A stretch of 64,000 bases of DNA from Acheta domesticus. Lineage: Eukaryota > Arthropoda > Insecta > Orthoptera > Gryllidae. Below the pieces are notes generated by a model. The model was given only the letters and a program-made list of their open reading frames with translations, did no database searches and was not told the DNA's origin. The stretch is taken from assembly GCA_031308135.1 (NCBI GenBank), contig JAHLJT010000631.1, positions 37,905,890-37,969,889 of the forward strand, given 5' to 3'. A program made the position numbers and the translations under genes. Shown here piece after piece: positions 52,995 through 63,822 of this stretch (the first letter of the stretch is position 1; each line of letters opens with the position of its first letter).

Positions 52995-54395
52995 ATAAAT
53001 TTCTAACTCTTTTCTGAATAATTTTTTTCTCTTAAAACTCAACCTTTATATTAATAAAAATTATTAAATTCGAATTAAAAATCAAGTTTTTATTTCATGT
53101 TTTATTGAAACATAATCATAATTAGCAATAATTATGATTGAAATTTATGGCATCTCCCAAAAATTTTATGATATTGTAATGTTTTCAATCATCCTGACAA
53201 ATGTGTATAAAATTGAACAGGAAATAAATAATATAAAAAAAAAGCTTTCTGTAAACACCGTGGTTTGTGCAGTCTGACGAGGTTTATTTGCATAATCATT
53301 AATTAGAGATTTACTCTCCAGCAACAACTAGAAGTACTATTAAAGTTTCTTCATACCTATGAAGATGTTTCTAATGCGAGTAGTGAAACCATTCAATTAA
53401 CGTTTTGCCGTAGTCTGTAAGTGCTGTAAGAGTACCTAATTGTGGAGGGATGTGGGTTTACAGGGAAGAGTGAAGACTGTGTTTGTGTTTTCCTTTACCA
53501 GTATTGTCGTTATCAGCCGTGATTCGAGGAAATTTTCAAGTCAAACACGTAGCTTTTTCAAAAGTCAAAAGCTAATATTTTTTGTGACTATCACGAAACG
53601 CTAAAAGCTAACTGTCAAATAATATTGAATAATTACTACAAATGTCAAATGTATTAATAATTTATTATAATAATTAACAATTTATTATAATAAATAAAAA
53701 CAAAAAAGGAATTGATGAAATTTTCAATACAAATTTATTTAGTATCATGGAGAGCTTTCTTGGAACAATTCACAACACTTCCTTAAAGACAACATTTGAA
53801 GTAATTATTCAATATTCTTCGACAGTTAGCTGTTAGCTTTTCGTGATAGTCACAAAAAATTAGCTTCTTTTCTTTTGTTGAGAAAGCTGTGGCTGAACTC
53901 GCTAACTTGAAAATGTCCTCAAATCACTGCTGATAGCGAAAATACTGGTACAGGTAGAACACAGTCTTCACTCTTCACTGTACACCCACATCTCTCCACA
54001 ATTAGGCAAACATCACTCAGAGACCATGACCAAAATTTAATTGAATAGTTCCACTACACGCAAAAGAAACTTCTCAGGTATCGCACAACTATAGTAGTGC
54101 TTCTAGTTGTTGCTGGAGAGCAAATCTTGAATTAATGATTATGCAAATAAACCTCAGACTGCAAAAATCACGGTGTATACAGAAAGAATAAATATAAGAT
54201 GTAGGAATCTAAGCCTTCTAAGCGTGTCGTCACAAAAATGGACCAGCAACAAGGGCTGAAATATTTCGGCGGCATTGGTAGTATCGAAGCACCGAACTGA
54301 AAATTAAATTTAATGTCCTAGAATATCTTATCTAGTAGAATATGGTGTGAAAAACGTTAGTTTTTAAGGCCCTAGAACGCTTTGTTTAGGAGTTA

Positions 54396-54865
54396 TTTGA
54401 CAATATAGATGCGAAAACATGGGCAAGTGTTGCGGGTTGCATTTGACGTGAATATATTGATGCGTTTTGTAAACAAATCCTTCACATTTTTAAAGTCAAA
54501 GTGCAATTCGTCACGTCTCCGTGAAATTCTCTTTCTTTCGATATTTCATTTATAAAGCTTGGTTGCATGTGAGAGCTGCAAAGGAAAGATACTCCTGAAA
54601 CAATATAGGAGATTATTATCTCCGATTAAAAACACACGTTCCTCGGCACTGCATATCTCACTAACACATGAAAATATGTTTGACTAGCGACCTGTAAATA
54701 TATGTGGCACGACCTGTAAACACGTGTGACATGTGTTTCCAGTCGGATGCACATTACAGAGCAAAAAAAATATTTAGTGGTAACGAGTTTCCTGGTGTGT
54801 CATGGGCCTAAAGAAAATGAAATAAGTGATATGGCAAAAATGCGTGTAAATTTCCGACACAAACG
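54396..54865. other. Intergenic sequence, nothing recognised
   Basis: No supported feature. Confidence 0.4.
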
Positions 54866-55900
54866 TCTCACATTTTTTACTTTCTGGCATTACGAATACT
54901 TCGTAAGAAGAGAAAGTTTTGTAATCGTGCGCCAGAAAATGGCAAATTGTCGCCAGAAAAACTCTTATTCCTGGACACTGGTAAATGTAAAAAAATCTTT
55001 TAACACATGATGTAGCTCGAATCCATATTTTGTTGGTTCTTGTTACCGAAAAATCTATTGACGGCAAGCCGTCCTTCGGTTGGTCTGTGCTCAAAGCTAA
55101 CGCTAGCGCCTAAACCGTTTAGCCAATTTTCTTCAAAATTGATATTCCATAATCGATCGGAATGACCTCGTGGCTTTGCGAGTTTCAAAAGGATGTTTTG
55201 ATTTTTGAGGGTACTTCAGAAGCCTCAAAAACATTTTCAAAATGTTCTCAAAAACACTTTCAAAATGTTCTCAAAAACACTTTCAAAATGTTCTCAAAAA
55301 CACTTTCAAAATGTTCTCAAAAACACTTTCAAAATGTTCTCAAAAACACTTTCAAAATGTTCTCAAAAACACTTTCAAAATGTTCTCAAAAACACTTTCA
55401 AAATGTTCTCAAAAACACTTTCAAAATGTTCTCAAAAACACTTTCAAAATGTTCTCAAAAACACTTTCAAAATGTTCTCAAAAACACTTTCAAAATGTTC
55501 TCAAAAACACTTTCAAAATGTTCTCAAAAACGGCATCAAATTTTTTTATCAAACTTTGTCTTCGGATAGCGTAAAGAAAGCTTAGGAGAATGGTGATACT
55601 CTCATGTTGGTTGAAATCACAGATTTTTTTAAATTGAAAAAGTGCAAACTTTTGGTGCATCTTCCTACAACTATAGTATTAAAGAGATTTTTTTTCCTAA
55701 CTAAAATCTGTTCCTTAAAGACGGATCTTTAAATAACTTAATGTTCAATTTTTCGAAATTATGAGAAGTTTCCGTGTAATTCTGTGCGAATAATAGGCAT
55801 TTTTTATTTAAAACAGCTCCAAACTTTTCTTTAAATTTTCTCCACATATGTAATAAACAACGGTAAAAAATATAGTGCTAGTTTTTTTCCTTTTGCTCCG
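54866..55900 (+). repeat. R1 repeat, copy J, containing a 23-bp minisatellite
   Basis: Starts TTTTTTACTTTCTGGCATTA, then GAGAAAGTTTTGTAATCGTG, CACATGATGTAGC, TTGTTACCGAAAAATC, CTAGCGCCTAAACCGTTTAG and GATCGATCGGAATGACC-like landmarks of the R1 left half. The minisatellite (55225-55528) follows, then TTTTTATCAAACTTTG and the variant body with CATCTTCCTACAACTATAG. No right terminal segment. Confidence 0.6.
55225..55528 (+). repeat. 23-bp minisatellite, about 13 near-identical copies
   Basis: The unit AAAAACACTTTCAAAATG plus TTCTC (23 bp) is repeated about 13 times with almost no change; only the first unit differs (ACATTTTC). Since 23 is not a multiple of 3, all three plus frames stay open, giving apparent ORFs of 110-135 codons that are artefacts. 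The unit corresponds to the R1 phrase TTTTCAAAATTTTCTCAAAA, so it arose by local amplification inside R1. Confidence 0.95.
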
Positions 55901-56089
55901 TTTTATGTATATAACTATTATAATAGCGAAGAGGGTTAAGATTCCCATTGAGTAATAAAACTTTCTTCGAGATTTCAATACCAGTTCAATCGTCTTCCTT
56001 ATTATCTCGTATCTTTCTTCTTGACCATTCCTTGTGTATTGTAATGAGTTGTTTTACTTGTCGCTACTCAATTTTCATCGTACCGTCGG

Positions 56090-56480
56090 CTAGCGGGGTT
56101 GCCCCAACCAGGTACCAGAGGGGCAACGCCCCATCCGGGACAGGATCTGAGCTCCCGACCGGTCTCCCGGCATGTGTCGCACGGTGAATGTAAGTGTGTA
56201 TGTGTGTAAGTAAAGCGTAGGATAGGACAAAGATAGGGAAGAAAAGATTGCGCGCGGTCCGTAGCCCGTTCAATATGGCGTCCGTGACAGAAATAGTACT
56301 GGATATTTAGGAGTTTTAAATTATTTTCTCATTTCTCGAGTTACATACTCTAAGCCAAAACGCAGGGTACGCCACTGCTCAATAGTTTTCTGCGGCAACA
56401 CAATTGTGACAAATAATTATCCCTCAGCCAAGCTGGAACCAGCCACACTTCCCTCCAAAACGCTGAGTCCGTACCCGACA
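56090..56480 (-). repeat. SINE S1-related copy
   Basis: The blocks CCAACCAGGTACCAGAGGGG, TGAATGTAAGTGTG, GAAAAGATTGCGCGCGGTCC and, further on, GCTGGAACCAGCCACACTTC correspond in order to the body of the copy at 26405-26790. The tRNA-like head is not preserved. Confidence 0.5.
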
Positions 56481-56534
56481 TTAAACCATTTATATAATAC
56501 TCATAAGCGCATGGTTGTTTCAGTTCAAGCATTA

Positions 56535-56697
56535 GGCAGCCAAAAAGTTGAGAAAATGTGAAAAAATGTCCTTTGGACGGAAAAAGATGGCAGCTGGGAA
56601 GAGAATACGACAAAACCCTAAGGCTAGTCGAGACTACATAGATTCGAAAACTAACTAATGCGAGAAAGTTTGTGTCATTCTACAGCACCACTAGTTT
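56535..56697 (+). repeat. R1 right terminal segment, copy K
   Basis: AAAATGTCCTTTGGACGG, AGATGGCAGCTGGG, GCTAGTCGAGACTACATAGA, AACTAATGCGAGAAAGTTTG and CTACAGCACCACTAG, ending exactly where the next copy begins with TTTTTTACTTTC. This is a head-to-tail junction. Confidence 0.65.
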
Positions 56698-58805
56698 TTT
56701 ACTTTCTCACTGCCGCATACTTAGTAGAGAGAAACTTATGTAATGCTGCGCGAAAAAACGATGATTTTTTGGCACAAAAACTCTTACTGCCGGGCCATGG
56801 TAATGAAAAATTGGATAAATCCAGTTGCTAAATTAAGAAAAATCCTCTAACACTTGGTGTATCTAGAATCCACGTTTGGTGGGTCCTTCATACCGACAAA
56901 ACGATTGAAGGCAAAATGTCCGTCTGGTCTATGTGAACAACACTAGCGCCAAACCTATACGTACAATTTTTTCCAAACCGAATAAACCCCTATCGATCTG
57001 GCCGGAGTCGAAGATCTGCGACTTTGAAAAACATCCTTTAACTTTTGGGAGTACTTTGCATGAAGCCCTTGGAACATCAAAATTTGTTGAAAAATGGCTC
57101 TAATTTTTCTTTAAATGTCTTGTAAGAATAGAGTAAAATACACTCAAAGATGGCATAAGACTGATTTTCTCTGTTAACTCTGTATTTTCGATAATTTCAA
57201 AAGTTTGAAGATTTTTGGCGTTCTCCTACAACTACAAAATTAAAGATAGATATTTTTCCTTCAAATGTTAGTACTTTTGCTTTATGTTGCGTGCAATATG
57301 TACAATTTTTTAAAAAAAGTACATTAACAAGATTTTCTCGGAAACGGCTCCAAATTTTTTTTAAACTTTGAGAAGGGATAGTGCTAAATGTATCCTATGA
57401 GAACATAAACGCCATATTTATTCTTTTGTGTTTTTTTTAATTTACATAAAAGTAATTTTTTGACTAGCCTCTCACGTCGTAAATATTTACATTTGGGATT
57501 TGTTCACATTAGTGCATTTACGAGTACACGAACTCTGTTGATGTACATGAACTGAATGATGTCTCAAAGTTTCTCGAAAGCTCAAAAGTTTTCGGTGAAA
57601 ACTAGCTCAAAATTCTCCAAAAAGGCTCCACATTTTTTCTTCAAACTTTTCGTACGGCGAGTATGAATTGAAATGTTTAAGATGGCATCAAATTAATTCT
57701 GCTGTATCCTTTTGTTTATTCAAAAATTACACATATATAATTTTATTGAAATATGTCTTAGGCCATTAATACGCACATTTCCAGTGATTTTTATACCTTA
57801 TTACATTTGTGAGTGGAAATGCTTCAAATGAAGTTCCAAATATTCCTAAAGTTCCAAAAAAATTCAAATTTCGCATTTGCAGAAACGCTTAAGCGCCATT
57901 TTCTTTAAAAGCCGCATCAAATGTTTCAATGAATATTGCTATATAGAATGAGGTTTTGCTCTTATATTCTTAACGTAATATTTCTTGAACCACATAAATA
58001 CCGATTTCAAATTCAATAGGCTGCAAATCAGATCGATTAAGGAATATCGATTTTGGATTTGGCTTTCGAAGCTTTGCTATTTTGAAAAACATTCTTTAAA
58101 ATTTGGGGATACTTTGCATGAAGTTCTGGGACCTTTTCAAAATTTTCTGAAAAGTGGCTCCAGATTTTTTCTTTAATTTTTTGAAAGACTAGAGAAAAAT
58201 ACTCTTATAAATAAGGCATAAGTTCGTTCTTCTATGTTAACCCTTAATTTTCGAAAATTTCACAAAATCGAATTCTTTTCGGCGTCTTCCTACTAATTTT
58301 AGTGAGCAAAATTTAGTGAAAAACCTTTGAAGACCTTTTTGTCAAAATATTTCTTAAAAAAATTGCCTATATTTCATTTAAAATTGGGTTAAATTTACTT
58401 CAAAATCTCTTTCAATTACAGATTTCATTGAGAAAAATATTTTCAATATAGTTGTAGAAAGTGGCCGAGAAAACGATTTTACTTTTGTAATTTTCGAAAA
58501 ATCAGATATTTTTAACAAAAATTGAGACACCTCCCATTTTTAAAGAGATCTTTACGCTTCACAAGGTCAAAGTTAATAAAACAAATCTTGGAGGTGTTTT
58601 TGAGAAAAGTTTGAAAATATTGTAGAGGCTTCATGTAAAGTACCAACAAAAATGAAGATATGCATTTCAAACTCGCAAAGCCTCCAGTTCGTTCAGATCG
58701 TTCGGGATATACCAATATTTGAGAAAATCGTCTGAACGATTTAGGCGCTAGCGTTGACCAAAGTCGGACGGAAATACGGACGCATGGAGCGACTCACACT
58801 GGACA
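56698..58805 (+). repeat. R1 repeat, copy L (long, composite)
   Basis: The left block TTTTTTACTTTCTCACTGCC, GCGCGAAAAAACGATG, CCGGGCCATGG and CGTCTGGTC is followed by body units near 57347, 57622 and 57910. From about 57980 a second R1 body starts (AACATTCTTTAAAATTTGGG). It finishes with the left block in reverse orientation (CGTCTGAACGATTTAGGCGC, GTCGGACGG at 58725-58785). So two R1 copies in opposite orientation appear joined. Confidence 0.6.
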
Positions 58806-58938
58806 GAAAGGGAAAAAACGTGGCCCAAACTCCTGGAAGCGTATTTACACGGATTTGGAGACGGGAATCAACATTAAAGGGCTAGGAATATATGGACACT
58901 GAGAACAATTGGACAATAGTCGCATTAGCGCACCTCAC

Positions 58939-59052
58939 CTTCAGCGAATTCCGATGACTACGTCGGCGAGGAGTTTGATCAACTAACGGCGCTCGGCTCC
59001 CGCGGCAAGGCACCTCGGAGACCTCGATTGTGTGGTAAAAGGCGTTGCCCAT
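58939..59052 (-). CDS. Possible upstream first exon (of FAR or an unknown gene)
   Basis: A GC-rich stretch on the minus strand starts with ATG, encodes 38 residues beginning MGNAFYHTIEVSEVPC and ending RNSLK, and runs into a good splice donor (AAG|GTGAGG) in phase 0. FAR exon 1 starts at an acceptor in phase 0, so the two would join in frame, as an N-terminal extension or a 5' UTR. The distance would be about 24 kb. The peptide matches no domain I know. The upstream side (59060-59420) is GC-rich and CpG-rich, as expected for a promoter. The linkage is inference; it could belong to another gene or be noncoding. Confidence 0.3.
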
Positions 59053-59420
59053 CGCCGCCGCAACTACTTCCGCCTGCCTCCTCCCACGCCGCGGCGCGGG
59101 GCGGCCGGTCGAGGTCAACGGCAGCGCACGCATTTCACAGCCAATGCAAATGCATAACTAGGGCTGAGGCGGGGGGGCGGGACATCACGAGAAGGATATC
59201 ATTGCTTATTATCAGTAACTGCGTGACCATCTCGGTTTTATCCTCATGGCGTAATCGGTCGCCAACGTCCGGTATTTACGCGTGTCTAGTTTTCACACGG
59301 CCGTCTGACACGGCTCGTCCGAGATCGCGTCCGGGTCACTTCTGAGGCGAGCGCGTGCATGCCTGGCCTTGGATCAGGGCTGCGCAACGTCTGCACAATA
59401 CGGCCAGCCACGGGCCGAAG
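59053..59420 (-). promoter_or_regulatory. GC/CpG-rich island, candidate promoter region
   Basis: This block is dense in CG dinucleotides within AT-rich surroundings. It lies just upstream (minus-strand sense) of the possible first exon at 58939-59052. No TATA box or initiator can be named with confidence. Around 59374 the plus strand reads CAGGGCTGCGCAAC, which resembles the terminal inverted repeat of some hAT transposons, so part of the island could instead be transposon-derived. No partner end was found. Confidence 0.25.
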
Positions 59421-60481
59421 AAAATCAGGAGCCGCCGGTTTCCTTCGTGTCAGATTTTCCGGCTGGTTGTGACCGTAACACTCGTGCTTTTTTGGACAAG
59501 TAGAAGGGATTGGGCGAATCTGTCACGTGTCCGCGAGTGTGCCCTTCATATTCTTCTCTCTTCCTGAAAAGGTGACTTCTGTTCTTGAGTGGTGGTGTGC
59601 GTTTGTCTTCCTCTATACGAATGGTGGTAGGGTGACCACAGTGACTGTTCTTTGTAAGGTTGCACCACCTCTTAACAATCGAAAAGAATCTTATGATATG
59701 TTAGGAATATAAATTTTCCTTTGAATGATATTCAATTTATTGCAGCAATATCGATGAATACGAAATCATTTCGAAATCAAAGAGCTCCCAACGAGTGCAA
59801 TCTTCAAGTCATGATCTTAAGCTCTTTTCCTGCGTTTACACTTTAGCCTTAAGCTTCAAGCTAGGCCCTTGGCTGCTTTCGAACAAAGAAACCGCCACCA
59901 GATGTGCAGCGCAGAACGGTGGGTGGTCTAGTTAGAGAGCACGGTGCGGCCTCCATGGCGAATAGCAATTTTCTGTCTTCGTTTGACACTTGCTGCAACG
60001 TAAGTTTATGAATTTCGCATGTTATTGAAAGTACAGATAATTAGTTAACTCTTGACGATATTAAATTCATTATTTATGTTGTTTGGAGAATTTGTTTTTA
60101 TTTGATGTGCGGTATGTCGATTCAAAACGTACATTTCATGAGTCTTTGTGTATCCTCAAAAGTGTCCATGGCCGTTCTGGTAGGAAATCCCTTTCTGTTT
60201 CTCACGATGTGTGCAATAATCTTCCCAGCAGCAGCAGGGAGACGACCGTTGTGAATACGAGTGCAGTTGGAAGATCTGTCATAATTGCAATATATACCAG
60301 AGTAATTTTCGGTATATAATAATTTTATTTCCTTACCATCATCATTAGTAGAAGAAATAATACCCAAGATCATGAAATGGACTAGAGAAAACTGTATCCA
60401 AACAGTAGTGCTGGTCGTAAAGTGTTAAGAGTGTGAACACCGTAGTTTCAAAGTTCATCGTAGTTTCACCAAGTTCTTTTT

Positions 60482-60483
<2 letters not shown>
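59421..60483. other. Intergenic sequence, nothing recognised
   Basis: Several frames of 60-80 codons without motifs; no supported feature. Confidence 0.35.

Positions 60484-60532
<49 letters not shown>
60484..60532. repeat. (GT)n microsatellite
   Basis: About 23 uninterrupted GT units on the plus strand. Frames reading Val-Cys or Thr-His runs here are artefacts. Confidence 0.95.
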
Positions 60533-60754
60533 TTTGTCCTATTATCGACAATTGCCTCAATGGAGAACTAATACAAAAAGTGCCCACTGCAAAGAAAAGA
60601 GAACCAAGAGTGCGGGAGGCGAATATACCTGACTCGGACATTACCTATAAAATTATGTAAGTAATGTTTTAAAATATACTTTTATTCAATTTAGTTTTAA
60701 TTATTTTTCATGAATTGCTTAGTTTTTAGTAAAAATTAGTTTTCTGAATGTTGG

Positions 60755-60975
60755 AAATTACATATCTTCGTTGGAGCTGCAATACCCAGGGCACGAGCCG
60801 CCCCTGGGTGATTATGAGGTGTGAATGTCCAATGATTGTTTGTGGATGAAAGGAGTTTGATAGGATACGTGGGTGTCAGAGTTAACCATATGTTGAAGAT
60901 ATCCAAGGCGAAGACTCGATATTCGAACCCGCCGCCTTCGGCTCGATGCCTCTGGACCACAGAAGTCGCAAAAAA
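60755..60975 (-). repeat. Second tRNA-derived SINE family (S2)
   Basis: The minus strand from about 60970 reads GCGACTTCTGTGGTCCAGAG, with TGGTCCAGAGG as an A box, and about 35 bp later GGCGGGTTCGAATATCGAGT with B box GGTTCGAAT. It is followed by a body containing GGGCGGCTCGTGCCCTGGGT near 60810-60785. The head differs from S1, so it derives from another tRNA or an older family. It does not fold as a complete functional tRNA. Confidence 0.6.
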
Positions 60976-61440
60976 CGAACTATACTGTTCTAATTCTAAA
61001 ATATTTTTGTATACCTCAAAATACCGATATTATTGAAATCTCTTCGGCCTGTGGACCTGGCACAACTGAGGCTGAGGCTGAAAGTCGCCAATACTATCGT
61101 ATATATGGGATTTCCTTCTTTCCTCCCTTCTGGTTCACATCTCCCATCATCAAGTAATTTATTGATAAATAATAATTCAATGTAATTTTTATGTAAAGTA
61201 TTACTCAATCATTTAATTCTCCCATTTCTCTAGTTAAGTCAACAAACTTACTTCACAGGTGCCAAAACGTATTGGTACTTTTTCGGAGAAATCATTTATT
61301 TTCAGATATCTTATTATGTATAATCGACTTTCTTGATCGTTTCATCAATTTACCTTGCGTGAGATCACGCGCGTCAATTACAATTTTCGAATTTTTAATT
61401 TATGTTCTTATCGATAAGTTATCGCGACTTTTTTAAAATA
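60976..61440. other. Intergenic sequence, nothing recognised
   Basis: No supported feature. Confidence 0.4.
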
Positions 61441-62414
61441 TAGGGTGTTTAAAAAATAGGGGCATAATTTCAGGTATGTATTCCCCTACGTAGGCAATCA
61501 AAATAGTCCATTACAACATGTGTCCGGGAAACCTTCAGTTTCGAGTTACGGCTTTCACAACACTGAAATTCATCGGAACGTTTTTCCTTCCGCACGCCGT
61601 TGCCGTGAAAGGAGACATTTATAGGTCACTGTGTCAGTTCATTCCTAGACGAAGGTTATATTCAGTGCTGGATTTGACGTTTGACTGTGCGTCATGTACT
61701 CAAATCAGGGGCTGGCAGATATGCATGTCATGTACGGTAAGATGGACGGCAATGCTGCGCTGTCTCGTCGTTTGTGCCAGGAGAATTACCCCCAGCGACG
61801 ACATGTCCAGATCGGAAGACATTTGTTCGTCTCCATCGCAGTCTGTGTGAGCATGAACAATTTAACTCTCTTAGTTAGGGGAGGGGTCGACCAAGATCTA
61901 CAACTCCACCTGTAGAGGAGGAGATTCTCGACACTGTGGACACGACCCCTACCACCACACTAAAGTTCGAGTTGCAGGTGAATGTTCCTTATACGACTGC
62001 CTGGAGACGGTAGCAAGTGTACCAGTTGTATCCATACCATTGGCAACGTGTACGGGCCCTGACACCAGCAGATTAACCTGCACGAGTTCGGTTCTATCAG
62101 AAGTTCTTGCAGCAGTGTGGTGCAAATTCTAACTTTCCTGCCTTAGTATTATTTACAGATTAGCACATTCCACACAGATGGCATTACAAATTTCCACAAT
62201 CAGCATGTATGGGCATTTGAAGACCCACGAGCAACAGTTCTATCTCATCACCAGGTGCGGTTTTCCTTCAATATGTGGGCCGGCATCATTAGTGATCGAT
62301 TGGTTGGACCCCATGTACTTATAAACAGACTTACGGGACAGGCATACACAAACTTCCTGGAGAACACCTTACCACATGTTTATGAAGACATTTCACTGAT
62401 CAGTCGTCAACATG
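61441..62414 (+). pseudogene. Tc1/mariner-related transposase with DUF4817-type N-terminus, cut by R1
   Basis: The left end is TAGGGTGTTTAAAAAATAGG. From about 61715 comes MHVMYGKMDGNAALSRRLCQ with ENYPQRRHVQIGRHLF, the helix-turn-helix domain known as DUF4817 (YG...GNA..A.RLY.ERYP.RR.P....F). Later frames give GRPRSTTPPVEEEILDTVD and a decayed middle. FHTDGITNFHNQHVWAFED-like sequence follows, then RFSFNMWAGIISDRLVGPHV and LINRLTGQAYTNFLENTLPH, the DDE region after the first aspartate. The reading stops at 62414, where R1 copy M begins, so the last third is lost. Stops and shifts make it inactive. Confidence 0.65.
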
Positions 62415-63822
62415 CTTTTTACTTTCCCGTATACGTACGTATACGATGTGGGAGTGATATACGTATATAGGGAAAGTTAAGTAAAGCTGCGCGAAAAAAA
62501 GGCGAATTTTCGGCAGAAAAAATTCATTGCCGGGCTCTGATAACGAAAAGTTGATAAAACCAGTAGCTATATTAAGAAAAAAATCTCCTAACACGTGGCG
62601 TAGCCACAATTCCTCTTTTGTGGGTCCTTGATATCGAAAAACCGATTGAAAGGAAAACGTCCGTCTGTCCGTTCGGCTGTGAACACTAGTAGCGCCTAAA
62701 CCATAAGTACGATTTCTTCCAAAATGGATATTCCTCGGTCATTCTTCTTTGAGTAAAAGCTTTGAGATTTTGAAAAAGATTCTTCAAAATTTGGGGGTAC
62801 TTACATGAATTTTCGAAAATTGCCAATTTTTGAAATTTTTTCGGCGTCTTCCTAGAACTACAAAACTGAAGATAGAGATTTTTCCTTCAAATAAAATGTG
62901 TTGTAAAAAGTGAGTTGTTTTATTAAGGTCATGTACATTTTTTTTTAAATTTTAGTAGTTTTGCGCAAAATTGCACGCAATATTTAAAATTTTTTCTTTA
63001 AACTTTTGGTAGGGATAGTACAAAAATGTAATTTTGACTTTTCTTTCACGTCGTTAATATTTTTTTAGCGGCGATTTATTCACATTATTATACTAATGAG
63101 TATATTTGCTTTAAATAATGTCGGGAAAATGGAATAGTTTTCTTTGAAAACTAGCTCAAACTTCCGTATTTTCTGAAACACTCAAACGCTATTTTCTCAA
63201 AAACGGTTTCAAATTTATTGTTCAAACTTTTAGAATGGATAGTGCTAATTGCACTCTTTAATATGGCATAAAGTTCATTTTGGGGTATTTTTTTGTTGTT
63301 TTTTTTCGAAAATTACACAAATGCAATTTTTTTCAAAGATCTCTAATACTCTAATGTGCTAAATGCACATTTTCAGCAATTTGTGAACACTAATTTGTGC
63401 GTGTAAGCGCCACAAATGACTTCAAATAAAGTGTTTCGAAAACTCAAAACTTTTCTGTGAAAAAGAGCTTCAAATTTCGCATTTACAGTAGCGCTTAAAT
63501 GCCATTTTCTTGAAAAGAATTCCAAATTTTTCAACAAAAATTGCGATTTACGACAAGGTTTAACGGATTTTTGAATATTCTTGAAATAATAGTTTTGTTC
63601 TTCTATTAGGAAATCGAAAAAAATATTAAAACAATTCAAAACAAATGTAGTTTGGGCGGCGATATACGGTACCTGTCAAGAGTATTCTTTACGAAATATG
63701 ATCATCAAAAACATATTCAAATACGGCCATGTTGAATTTTTTTGAAAATATGAGTAATATTTGAATCGGTGATTGTTGAAAGGCACTAACTCCTAATTTT
63801 CAAATTGTTGGGAAAGTAAAAA
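62415..63822 (+). repeat. R1 repeat, copy M
   Basis: Starts TTTTTACTTTCCCGTATACG at 62416, then GATATACGTATATAGGGAAA, GCGCGAAAAAAAGGCG, CCGGGCTCTGATAACG, CACGTGGCGTAGCC, CGTCCGTCTGTCCG and TAGCGCCTAAACCATAAGTA. Body units start near 62985, 63205 and 63512. The right side ends AATTGTTGGGAAAGTAAAAA, the inverse of its own start. So this copy uses TTTTTACTTTCCC as the outer inverted repeat instead of the CACTAG segment. It interrupts the DUF4817-type transposase. Confidence 0.65.

Larger units (their letters stand above)
48597..53241 (+). mobile_element. Jockey-clade LINE, full length, frameshifted, with target-site duplication
   Basis: A 4.65-kb insertion ending in ATATAAAAAAAAA. The 11-bp sequence AAGCTTTCTGT occurs on both sides (48586-48596 and 53242-53252), although its first two A could belong to the tail. 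It carries gag (about 48700-50060) and pol with endonuclease and RT (50310-52994). Pol ends FNSLPKFPAHQLFD, near the usual end of Jockey ORF2. Several frameshifts and a (TA)n expansion inactivate it. Because it sits inside one arm of the long inverted repeat, it is the younger of the two. Confidence 0.85.
48385..54395. mobile_element. Long inverted-repeat (foldback) element split by a Jockey LINE
   Basis: With the LINE at 48597-53241 removed, the left arm (48385-48596 plus 53253 to about 53700) is the reverse complement of the right arm (about 53715-54395), at high but imperfect similarity over roughly 650 bp. Examples are CCCTTGTTGCTGATAGCCAT left against ATGGACCAGCAACAAGGGCT right, and TTTGCATAATCATTAATT on both. 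The centre is an AT-rich TTATTATAAT palindrome. The whole element would be about 1.35 kb. No coding frame is visible. A partial arm lies at 44440-44650. Confidence 0.75.

Noticed and set aside
55225..55528. Possible CRISPR-like array
   Set aside because: The 23-bp units are directly adjacent without spacers, and the context is an animal genome.
55162..55585. Three overlapping open frames of 110-135 codons with repeated KTLSKCSQKHFQN-type phrases
   Set aside because: They are the three frames of a 23-bp minisatellite; the unit length is not a multiple of three, so all frames stay open. Not a protein gene.
59370..59420. hAT transposon end (CAGGGCTGCGCAAC)
   Set aside because: Only one end-like motif; no inverted partner, 8-bp duplication or transposase frame found nearby.
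60345..60660. Frames with Thr-His or Val-Cys runs
   Set aside because: Translation of the (GT)n microsatellite on both strands.
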